A stretch of DNA of 20,449 nt from JBBQUP01 sp038212305 (GTDB lineage Bacteria > Bacteroidota > Bacteroidia > Bacteroidales > Marinilabiliaceae): positions 1 to 20,449 of the forward strand of contig JBBQUP010000065.1 of NCBI GenBank assembly GCA_038212305.1, in the 5' to 3' direction. A model generated the notes under the pieces. That model saw only the letters and a program-made list of their open reading frames with translations, was not told the DNA's origin and made no database searches. The position numbers and the translations under genes are program-made. This document shows, in pieces, positions 7,903-13,920 of this stretch (its first letter is position 1; every line of letters begins with the position of its first letter).

Positions 7903-8601
7903 ATGAAAAATAATATCTGGATTGGCCAATTAATCGTTTTGGGATTTTTGTTAATGCTTACATATAGCTGTAAAAAAGATGATGGAAATCCAACACCTAC
8001 AACACCAACTACTGTAACAGATGTTAATGGAAACGTTTATCACACCGTCACTATCGGAACTCAGGTTTGGATGGTTGAAAACCTTAAGACAACCAAATAC
8101 CGTAATGGTGATCCAGTAGCAAATGTATCGGATAACACGCAATGGGGCGCTTTAACAACAGGCGCATATTGTGATTATAATAATGATGCAAACAATTCGA
8201 TAACTTATGGGAAACTATACAATTGGTATGCAGCAACCGATAGCCGAAAATTAGCACCAATTGGTTGGCATGTACCCAGCGATGCAGAATGGGAAACGTT
8301 AAGAACCTATTTAGGTGGTCAAACTGTGACCGGTGGAAAAATAAAAGAAGCTGGCAATTCTCATTGGAAAAGCCCCAATACAGGAGCTACCAATGAAACT
8401 GGCTTTACAGCCTTACCCGGTGGGTCGCGACTTATAAATGGAGCATTCTATTTAATTTATTATGATGCATACTTGTGGAGTACAACCGAGAATACATCGG
8501 CAAATGCATGGGCTCAGTTTTTGTATTACGATGGGAGCAATGCTTACAGAAACAACCCTTATAAAAGAGCTGGTTTTTCTGTTCGTTGTTTGATGGATTA
8601 A
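7903..8601 (+). CDS. FISUMP-domain lipoprotein
   Basis: A 232-aa predicted lipoprotein. The N-terminus is a lipoprotein signal with C23 in LTYSCKKDD, followed by a Thr/Pro linker (about 28-38). The rest is a Fibrobacter succinogenes major paralogous (FISUMP) domain: DVNGNVYHTVTIGTQVWMVE, then NLKTTKYRNGDPV, YGKLYNWYAA, PIGWHVPSDAEWETL, ATNETGFTALPGGSR, YLWSTTE and a final GFSVRCLMD. These are the characteristic blocks in the expected order. Such proteins are cell-surface or periplasmic in Bacteroidota; their molecular role is unknown. The start is set by the lipoprotein signal. It stands alone between an upstream hairpin and a downstream convergent terminator. Confidence 0.9.
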   Translation: MKNNIWIGQLIVLGFLLMLTYSCKKDDGNPTPTTPTTVTDVNGNVYHTVTIGTQVWMVENLKTTKYRNGDPVANVSDNTQWGALTTGAYCDYNNDANNSITYGKLYNWYAATDSRKLAPIGWHVPSDAEWETLRTYLGGQTVTGGKIKEAGNSHWKSPNTGATNETGFTALPGGSRLINGAFYLIYYDAYLWSTTENTSANAWAQFLYYDGSNAYRNNPYKRAGFSVRCLMD

Positions 8602-8677
8602 CGCTTCATTTCTTATGCACAAGCCCGCTGCCGAGCTACAGTTTCCCATTCAGAGGTTAGGGTGTAGTAACATAAAC

Positions 8678-8709
8678 CTTTTCAATAAATAGATAGTTTT
8701 ATTGAAAAG
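8678..8709. terminator. Bidirectional terminator hairpin between convergent genes
   Basis: CTTTTCAATAAA (8678-8689) and TTTATTGAAAAG (8698-8709) form a perfect 12-bp stem with an 8-nt loop. It lies between the plus-strand lipoprotein gene and the minus-strand thioredoxin-reductase fusion, so it can end both transcripts. Confidence 0.6.
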
Positions 8710-8783
8710 ACGAATTTGATTTTAACAATACTTATCACAGCATAACAATTGCTGCAAATCATCTATTTATCTTCCCTTCTCGC

Positions 8784-10055
8784 CTATCCTTCCATCTCTC
8801 TTGTAATTGAAATGGCTGCAATGGTTCCATCGGCAATGGCGGTGGTTATCTGACGGTATTTTTTGCTGGTCACATCACCTACGGCATAAACATCGGGTAG
8901 GTTGGTTTGCTTATCCTCGTTGGTTTTAATGTAACCCCATTGATCGAGTTCCAACGTATCGCCAAACAGATCTAAGCGTGGTTTCATGCCAATGAAAATA
9001 AATGCACCATCCGACTCTAAAGTCTTAATAGTTTTTGTTTTAAGATCTTCTACCTCAACCAATAGTTTATATCCTTGTTTGGTGAATTTTCGTGGTTCGT
9101 GTGATAGCAAAAAATTGATTTTGGGGTTGGCATATGCTTTTTCCTGCGCTTGTTTGTTGGCCTGAAGCTTATCGAACTGATGCACGATGGTTACTTTTGA
9201 GGCGAATTTAGCAATGAACTCAGCTTCTTCGATAGCGGAATTTCCGCCTCCTATAACAATCGCCTCTTTATCAACAAAATACTTTGCATCGCAAGTGGCA
9301 CAATACGAAATGCCATTGCCTTTCAGCTCCTTTTCGCCGGGAACACCTAATAAATTGTAAGCGGTACCCGTCGCAATTATTATCTTCTTGGCTCTGATGG
9401 TTTCATTTTCGTCGATGATAATTTCTTTGTTTTTCAGGTCGATATGTGTTACGTCGACCGCTACTTTATAGGTTGTGCCGCAATTTTTGGTTTGCTCGCT
9501 CATGTTGTGCGAAAGCATGTAACCCGGTTGAGGATCAATAAAACCTGGATAGTTCGACACCTGATGCGTGGTAGAAACATGTCCGCCCGGTAACGCAATA
9601 TCGATTACCACTGTTTTAACGCGAGCCTGACACAAGTACAAACCTGCCGTTAATCCGCCCGGTCCGCCACCTAAAATGGCTACATCAAAATCGGTTATTT
9701 GAGGTTTAATTTTATCACTGATAGCTTTCACTTGTTTCTTGCCAATTAGAACTTTCATGTTTTCCATGAGTTCCGATCGCTTGATACCTCCACTTAAACG
9801 AATACCAACTTCTTTGCCATCTTCGTAAAATAGCACCGTTGGTGATGAGGTTACGCCTAGTTTTTCTGCTAAATCGCGATTTTGCTGACGATACACTTTT
9901 ACAAATAGTGCCTCCTGGTCGAACAAGCTTGCTAGGTTATCGAATTTTGACGCCAATGCTTCGCATGGTGGACACTCGGTTGAATAGAAGTCAACCACTA
10001 CTTTTGAGTTTGTTTTTATCAATTGGTCGAATTCGGCCGAGTTAATTTCTTTCAT
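8784..10055 (-). CDS. Thioredoxin-thioredoxin reductase fusion with altered pyridine-nucleotide site
   Basis: A 423-aa fusion in the order thioredoxin (1 to about 105), linker, thioredoxin reductase-like flavoenzyme (about 122-423). The thioredoxin part has active site ECPPC (C28, C31) instead of the usual CGPC, and the cis-Pro in SSPT (P72). The reductase part has the FAD loop LGGGPGG (128-134), redox pair CATC (C252, C255), a second dinucleotide loop IGGGNSAIEEAEF and a terminal VYAVGDV. The family segment HRRxxFRA, whose arginines hold the NADPH phosphate, reads HQFDKLQA at 292-299, so all three arginines are missing. NADH or another electron donor is likely (inference). Last gene of the minus-strand cluster, 133 bp after the radical SAM gene. 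Probable role: supplying reduced thiols to, or reductively maturing, the peptide product. Confidence 0.9.
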   Translation of the reverse strand: MKEINSAEFDQLIKTNSKVVVDFYSTECPPCEALASKFDNLASLFDQEALFVKVYRQQNRDLAEKLGVTSSPTVLFYEDGKEVGIRLSGGIKRSELMENMKVLIGKKQVKAISDKIKPQITDFDVAILGGGPGGLTAGLYLCQARVKTVVIDIALPGGHVSTTHQVSNYPGFIDPQPGYMLSHNMSEQTKNCGTTYKVAVDVTHIDLKNKEIIIDENETIRAKKIIIATGTAYNLLGVPGEKELKGNGISYCATCDAKYFVDKEAIVIGGGNSAIEEAEFIAKFASKVTIVHQFDKLQANKQAQEKAYANPKINFLLSHEPRKFTKQGYKLLVEVEDLKTKTIKTLESDGAFIFIGMKPRLDLFGDTLELDQWGYIKTNEDKQTNLPDVYAVGDVTSKKYRQITTAIADGTIAAISITREMEG

Positions 10056-10155
10056 GATTTTAGTATTTAAATATGAGTATCAAGATGTGAGTTAAAAGGC
10101 ACGAGATTGTTTTGTGTCCTGCTACTTGTGCCTTTATTTAGTCTACCTTTTTTCA

Positions 10156-10184
10156 TAGTCTTGCTAATTGTGTCTCATAGTCTT
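10156..10184 (+). repeat. 29-bp inverted repeat flanking the radical SAM gene, left arm
   Basis: The 29 bases are the exact reverse complement of 11558-11586, so the radical SAM gene (10189-11496) sits inside a perfect inverted repeat 1.4 kb across. The left arm ends 4 bp from the stop codon. It could be a mobile intergenic element inserted twice, or a substrate for inversion. Confidence 0.85.
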
Positions 10185-10188
10185 GCAT

Positions 10189-11496
10189 CTATATTTCTTT
10201 AAAGTAATGGGCAATTCCTAAGCTCATGAGTTGGTCAACGGGTCGGCAATCGGGTGAGCAGATGCTGCCACTGATATTTTTAGCTACCGAGGCACAGCCT
10301 CCACCACAAGCCAATTGAAGCGCACAGGTTTTGCACTTTTCAATGGAGAGTACATCGCGTTCTTCCCACTGTTCAACAACATCGGAATTAAGCTGAACCT
10401 CGGGGTGAAAAATTCCCAATTCTTCGCCTTCTTTTCCAACGGTAGCAGTGCATGAGTAAATTTTTCCGGTATAATCAAAAGCCCATTCGGTTTTTGTTCC
10501 GGGGCAAGCATCAAACAACGGTTCTGGTAATTCGCCTTGCTCGAATAAAAATTTCGAGATGCTGAATGCTGGTTTGTGAAACTCCAATATATGCGGATAT
10601 GATTGCAATAACTCGAAGATATCCTGATACATATCTAATCGAGTATAAAGTTTTTGTTGAGCACTTTGGCAGTGGTGTAATTCGTAGTTTCGTCCCAATT
10701 GAGTTTTGAAAAGCGGATTCGTTGTCCAACCTTTTTCAATTGCAAAAGTGGATAATTCTGGTAAGTCGTTAATATTCTCTTTATCAATTACCATACGTAA
10801 GTTTATCGGAAGCTGTGCATTAAGTGATGAGTCGATTCCTTTAGCAATCTGCTCGAATGAACCTTGTCCACCTTTTAACATCCGCCGTTGGTTGTGAATG
10901 GCAGCAGTGCCATCTAAAGTTACCTGAATTTCTTTTATTTTGGCTGTTTTAAGCAAATCGACATATTCGTGCAAATGGTAGCCATTGGTAACTAAGGCAA
11001 TGGACAAATTACGCTGGTTAGCTTGAGTGATGAAATAGGTTAAAAACTCCCGTTGCGCTGGAGTATTTAGCAATGGTTCGCCACCAAATAGCGTGATGTA
11101 TTTATTGCGCGATGCAAAAGCCTTGTCGATATATCGAAAAAACGCATCAGTCAGCTCATTTTCGCACTTTTTGGCCTTAGGTGCATATTCATCTTGGTAA
11201 CAATAGGAGCAAGCAAAATTACAGGCATAAGTCGATACAAAAAAAAGTTGCACTTCATCCGTATCTCTGTTGTCAATAAACTCGAGATATTTTTGTTGAT
11301 ACAGTTTTTTCTCTTCCAATTCATCCACCCAATAACCCTTTTCTAATAATTCGTTGGGTTTAGGATAGGTGCCATGATTTATCTCGTCAACTATTTGATT
11401 GGTAATAATATCGGCATTGCCCGACAATAAATTAGCGATAAAAAACTGATCAGAATTTTTTATGGGGGTAATAATATTGTGTTTGGATGGTTTCAT
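10189..11496 (-). CDS. Radical SAM/SPASM protein, probable peptide maturase
   Basis: A 435-aa cytoplasmic enzyme. The radical SAM cluster motif CNFACSYC (C92, C96, C99) is followed by LFGGEPLL, which begins the SAM-binding core. The C-terminal SPASM region has Cys at about 331, 349, 388, 391, 397, 401, 413 and 417 (CKTCALQLACGGGC, then CSPDC), enough for two auxiliary Fe-S clusters. The N-terminal 90 residues resemble the extension found in peptide-modifying members. I place the start at ATG 11494-11496; an in-frame ATG at 11550 would add 18 residues encoded inside a repeat and is unlikely. It follows a 31-codon Cys-rich peptide gene, the usual arrangement of a radical SAM maturase and its substrate. 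No sulfatase is nearby, which argues against a sulfatase-maturase role. The reaction is unknown; thioether formation or other Cys-directed cross-linking is plausible. Confidence 0.88.
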   Translation of the reverse strand: MKPSKHNIITPIKNSDQFFIANLLSGNADIITNQIVDEINHGTYPKPNELLEKGYWVDELEEKKLYQQKYLEFIDNRDTDEVQLFFVSTYACNFACSYCYQDEYAPKAKKCENELTDAFFRYIDKAFASRNKYITLFGGEPLLNTPAQREFLTYFITQANQRNLSIALVTNGYHLHEYVDLLKTAKIKEIQVTLDGTAAIHNQRRMLKGGQGSFEQIAKGIDSSLNAQLPINLRMVIDKENINDLPELSTFAIEKGWTTNPLFKTQLGRNYELHHCQSAQQKLYTRLDMYQDIFELLQSYPHILEFHKPAFSISKFLFEQGELPEPLFDACPGTKTEWAFDYTGKIYSCTATVGKEGEELGIFHPEVQLNSDVVEQWEERDVLSIEKCKTCALQLACGGGCASVAKNISGSICSPDCRPVDQLMSLGIAHYFKEI

Positions 11497-11506
11497 GTGT
11501 TTAAAA

Positions 11507-11542
11507 TTTAGTATCAAGATTTGAGATATTAGTATCAAGACA
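11507..11542 (+). repeat. 36-bp inverted repeat between peptide and maturase genes, left arm
   Basis: A perfect reverse complement of 11681-11716 with 138 bp between the arms. It contains two copies of GTATCAAGA (11511, 11532), a word also found at 10077. In the minus-strand transcript the second arm ends 10 nt before the radical SAM start codon. Confidence 0.85.
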
Positions 11543-11557
11543 TGAGACAAAAGTCAA

Positions 11558-11586
11558 AAGACTATGAGACACAATTAGCAAGACTA
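11558..11586 (+). repeat. 29-bp inverted repeat flanking the radical SAM gene, right arm
   Basis: An exact reverse complement of 10156-10184. It lies inside the 138-bp loop of the 36-bp inverted repeat. Confidence 0.85.
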
Positions 11587-11680
11587 AGAAAAAATAAGAA
11601 TAAACTATACACTCAGCGGCTCTTTGTCTCTGCGTTTAAATCTCTTATCTTGAATCTCATGTCTCACATCTCATATCTTG

Positions 11681-11716
11681 TGTCTTGATACTAATATCTC
11701 AAATCTTGATACTAAA
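11681..11716 (+). repeat. 36-bp inverted repeat between peptide and maturase genes, right arm
   Basis: A perfect reverse complement of 11507-11542. It begins 8 bp after the peptide stop codon on the minus strand, so the peptide message would end at the foot of a very stable 36-bp stem. The 11590-11680 loop is AT-rich with CTCATGTCTCACATCTCATA-like low-complexity words and no reading frame I can support. Confidence 0.85.
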
Positions 11717-11724
11717 AAAAATAC

Positions 11725-11820
11725 TTAATCGTGGCAACCAGCAACAATTTTCGATTGCTTGGCACAGCATTGAGCCACCTCTTTTTTAACTGCTTTTTTT
11801 GTTTTGATTAAACTTTTCAT
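11725..11820 (-). CDS. 31-aa Lys-rich/Cys-rich peptide, candidate RiPP precursor
   Basis: A very short gene: ATG at 11818-11820, TAA at 11725-11727, 31 residues. Residues 1-16 are basic and Cys-free (MKSLIKTKKAVKKEVA), like a leader. Residues 18-31 read CCAKQSKIVAGCHD, a core with three Cys (18, 19, 29) and a terminal His-Asp. It sits between an ArsM-like methyltransferase and a radical SAM/SPASM gene on the same strand, the typical place for a RiPP precursor. The stop codon is followed by a large inverted repeat. I do not recognise the peptide family; it lacks the GG-type leader of known Bacteroidales radical SAM substrates. The coding call rests on context, composition and length, not on homology, so it could be a chance frame. 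A simple metal- or metalloid-binding peptide is an alternative. Confidence 0.65.
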   Translation of the reverse strand: MKSLIKTKKAVKKEVAQCCAKQSKIVAGCHD

Positions 11821-11860
11821 TCTAAAACTATTTATTGATTAATAAATTTACGGATTTTAT

Positions 11861-11939
11861 ATAGAGATAAGAAGATAATTAGATTTTTAGACAGATAGAT
11901 AAGATGCTTTTCATCATCTATCAATCTTTTTATCTCTAT
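11861..11939 (-). repeat. Imperfect long hairpin between methyltransferase and peptide genes
   Basis: ATAGAGATAA (11861-11870) pairs with TTATCTCTAT (11930-11939), and GATAGAT (11894-11900) pairs with ATCTATC (11915-11921) nearer the loop, with partial pairing between them. It separates the two genes in the transcript and may act as a partial terminator or processing site. Confidence 0.5.
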
Positions 11940-11961
11940 GTCTTCCTCTCTTGCTCTCTCA

Positions 11962-12597
11962 TTATCTTCCCTTATTCTTTTCTCCCTTTATGGTTATGCT
12001 CGAAACCTGAATTTTTCCTTTGGAGTAAGGAGTGCTCTCCTCTAAAATTTCAATTGCCGTAAATCCAGCCTCGGCCAATTGTTTCATGTAAATCTCGCGT
12101 GTCACCGATCCTGCCCAACATTCAGAAATGGCAGTGGCGTCGGTGCGGTATTGTTCTGGAACTTCTTCCGATGAGTAGATATCGCTCACCACAAACCGAC
12201 CGCCAGGTTTTAAGATTCGGTGCACATGGTTCCAAACTTTTTGCTTGTCGGATGCATGGTTAATGGTGCAGTTCGATATGAGTAAATCAATCGAGTTATC
12301 AGGTAAAACGATGTTCTCGAGTTCGCTTTGAATAAATTCGACATTGGTTACGCCTAGTTTTTGAGCGTTTTTACGGGCTTTATCCAACATGCCATCCGAT
12401 AGGTCGATGCCATACACAAAACCAGTTTCACCTACATCAGCGGCTATTCTTAACACATCGGTTCCACGGCCACTTCCCAAATCGGCGCAAATTTCACCTT
12501 TTTGAGGGTTTGCGTGGTTAATGGCTCCTCCACACGACAAACAACATGTATCCTTGGCCAGCATTGTGTAGCGGTTGTTAATCTCTTGTGTACTCAT
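11962..12597 (-). CDS. ArsM-like SAM-dependent methyltransferase
   Basis: A 211-aa cytoplasmic class I methyltransferase. The SAM site is seen in ADLGSGRGTDVL (38-49) and GIDLSDGML (63-71). The pattern SNCTINHASDKQKVW (C110), LKPGGRFVVSDIYSSEEVPE and SECWAG (C160) matches the arsenite methyltransferase (ArsM/AS3MT) family. The spacing of 50 residues between C110 and C160 equals that of the two arsenic-binding cysteines of ArsM as I recall them. The N-terminus has an extra CCLSCGG (C18, C19, C22). At 211 aa it lacks the long C-terminal domain of full ArsM. First gene of the minus-strand cluster, with a candidate promoter 30-60 bp upstream. No ArsR or arsenite pump is adjacent, so the substrate may be the cluster peptide or a thiol-bound metalloid rather than free arsenite (inference). 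Confidence 0.82.
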   Translation of the reverse strand: MSTQEINNRYTMLAKDTCCLSCGGAINHANPQKGEICADLGSGRGTDVLRIAADVGETGFVYGIDLSDGMLDKARKNAQKLGVTNVEFIQSELENIVLPDNSIDLLISNCTINHASDKQKVWNHVHRILKPGGRFVVSDIYSSEEVPEQYRTDATAISECWAGSVTREIYMKQLAEAGFTAIEILEESTPYSKGKIQVSSITIKGEKNKGR

Positions 12598-12627
12598 TTG
12601 TTCAACTTTAATAAATCAATTAGACTA

Positions 12628-12658
12628 CAAATATATGTAAATATATAGATATGACAAT
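12628..12658 (-). promoter_or_regulatory. Candidate Bacteroidota promoter of the methyltransferase-peptide-radical SAM cluster
   Basis: On the minus strand TATATTTG (12635-12628) matches the -7 box TAnnTTTG exactly. ATTG (12658-12655) differs by one base from the -33 box TTTG, and the spacer is 19 bp. The start codon is 31 bp downstream of the -7 box. Confidence 0.5.
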
Positions 12659-12718
12659 GTGAAAAGCGTGAAAAAATGCTGCCTATTTGATAAATTAGCT
12701 ACTAATGAGTTGATTAGA

Positions 12719-12760
12719 TTACTTTTCCTCCTTAATATAAACCAATTTAATGTTTGCCCG
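12719..12760 (-). pseudogene. 3'-end remnant of a second NYN-OST-HTH gene
   Basis: On the minus strand this reads RANIKLVYIKEEK and then stop. This matches the end of the NYN protein encoded at 13921-14676, which finishes RANIKLVYIKVKK. The 21 bases 12739-12759 are identical to 13941-13961. Upstream the similarity stops abruptly at the inverted repeat at 12762. It is either the last trace of a decayed paralogue or a fragment carried along by the repeat. Confidence 0.6.
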
Positions 12761-12761
12761 T

Positions 12762-12946
12762 GCTCGGCGAAGTTTGCAACTTCGACGCTCTAAGCGGAAA
12801 AGTGTACTCGTGATATCTAACATCTATTTTACTGACAAACTTTGTGTTTACATAACTGCACCTGCGTAAGCATATGTTTTGCATAGTGGCAATGGCAGTT
12901 ACAAACTGCCGTTTAAAATTCGACGAAGTTACAAATTTTGCCGAGC
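12762..12946. repeat. REP/MITE-like element with 26-bp inverted ends
   Basis: The ends 12762-12787 and 12921-12946 are reverse complements at 22 of 26 positions; both contain a GCTCGGC...AACTTCG word. The left end contains the palindrome GAAGTT-TGC-AACTTC. A further perfect hairpin, GGCAGTT-ACA-AACTGCC, lies at 12894-12910. The element fills most of the space between the methyltransferase cluster and the PIN gene, and no gene is visible in it. REP-like elements of this look are frequent in Bacteroidota. Confidence 0.6.
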
Positions 12947-12962
12947 GAGGACGTCTACTCGA

Positions 12963-13388
12963 TTAGCGGCTGGCTTGTATTATCTTCATATAATTTTCAG
13001 GTGCCATAACGGCTATTGGGCTATTCTTGAAATCTTTTATGTTCCGAGTAAGAATTAAATCAACATTCCCATTCGATTCTGCTGAAAAGTTTTGCAATGC
13101 ATCTTCAAAATCTTTAAAATTAGAATTCATAGCTGTCATTATCACATCTTTATCTGTGACCAAAACATCTGTAATAGTAAGTAATTGTTTAAGTTTACCG
13201 ATTACTTTTTCATGAGTAGAACCTTGTCTTAAAAGATAGTACACGTTGCTTATAATCACCGACGTAACTAACCCAACCATTTCTTTCGTTTCACAAAGGG
13301 TAAAAATTTCAGCAGCATTTTCAGAAAATGGTTTTCGATCAAAAAAGAAATCCAATATCACATCGGTGTCTATTAAAATTCTTTTCAT
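12963..13388 (-). CDS. PIN-domain toxin (VapC-like RNase)
   Basis: A 141-aa PIN-domain protein, predicted Mg-dependent ribonuclease toxin. Acidic residues fit the PIN active site: D7 and D9 in LIDTDVILDFF, E24/E28 in the next helix, D96 in FEDALQ and D110 in the DLILTRNIKDF segment (D119 at its end), followed by the usual proline/APENY tail. It starts 3 bp after the stop of the antitoxin gene, the normal order and spacing of a toxin-antitoxin operon. The frame is intact. The targeted RNA is unknown. Confidence 0.87.
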   Translation of the reverse strand: MKRILIDTDVILDFFFDRKPFSENAAEIFTLCETKEMVGLVTSVIISNVYYLLRQGSTHEKVIGKLKQLLTITDVLVTDKDVIMTAMNSNFKDFEDALQNFSAESNGNVDLILTRNIKDFKNSPIAVMAPENYMKIIQASR

Positions 13389-13391
13389 TGG

Positions 13392-13640
13392 CTAAAGATA
13401 TTTCTCTGTTAGTCTTTTAGACAATTCCTTTTTATAATCAGTACTTTTCGGTGCTTTAAATGAACCTTTCAATCCTCGCACAATTGGAGAATAATGAGTA
13501 TTTGTGGATGACTCCTCTTTAGTAATTACTTTCAAGTAATTTTCAATTATATCAGAAAGACTTCGTCCTTGTTCACTAGCGTATTTCTTTGCCTTTTCAA
13601 TTATGGATTGCTCTATTGTAAGTGTCAATTTTGTATTCAT
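13392..13640 (-). CDS. Antitoxin, ribbon-helix-helix type
   Basis: An 82-aa protein. The first half, LTLTIEQSIIEKAKKYASEQ then GRSLSDIIENYLK, is a ribbon-helix-helix DNA-binding fold of the DUF6364-like antitoxin family. The charged, less structured C-terminus (about 45-82) would wrap the toxin. It precedes the PIN toxin with a 3-bp gap and probably represses its own promoter. A near-palindrome at 13694-13710 is a plausible operator. Confidence 0.85.
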   Translation of the reverse strand: MNTKLTLTIEQSIIEKAKKYASEQGRSLSDIIENYLKVITKEESSTNTHYSPIVRGLKGSFKAPKSTDYKKELSKRLTEKYL

Positions 13641-13690
13641 AGTCTAAGTATCATTTTACTATAAAATTAAAAGTACAAAATCATTTTTAT

Positions 13691-13718
13691 ACGTGCAAAT
13701 ATATTTTGCAATATACGT
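13691..13718 (-). promoter_or_regulatory. Candidate operator of the toxin-antitoxin operon
   Basis: TGCAAATATATTTTGCA (13694-13710) is close to a perfect palindrome and is framed by ACGT at 13691-13694 and 13715-13718. It lies 51-78 bp upstream of the antitoxin start and overlaps a TATATTTG box on the minus strand. This fits autorepression by the ribbon-helix-helix protein but is inference. I see no gene in 13719-13920. Confidence 0.35.
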
Positions 13719-13920
13719 GTCGCTTGTCGCACCCTTTTGAAAGTATAACAATGTGGAGGATTTTCGAGTTAATTTATTGTCGAAATACCAACTCGTTGAC
13801 TACTAACTAGTGTTAAACAATTCTATAATTTCCTTTTATTATCTGTCGGATTGATTCGTTGTTTAACTCAGGTACTTTTGTGGACGAATTTTGATAAGTC
13901 GCAAGGATGTCTGTTGCGCT

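Noticed and set aside
10189..11496. Anaerobic sulfatase-maturing enzyme
   Set aside because: No sulfatase in the window, and a Cys-rich short peptide gene is immediately upstream; it cannot be excluded from the SPASM motif alone.
11497..11550. Longer start for the radical SAM protein (18 extra residues from ATG 11550)
   Set aside because: The extra codons lie inside the 36-bp repeat arm and form an artificial hydrophobic stretch; the ATG at 11496 fits the family N-terminus.
11962..12597. Classical arsenic resistance operon
   Set aside because: No ArsR-type regulator, arsenite pump or arsenate reductase is present, and the methyltransferase is shorter than typical ArsM.
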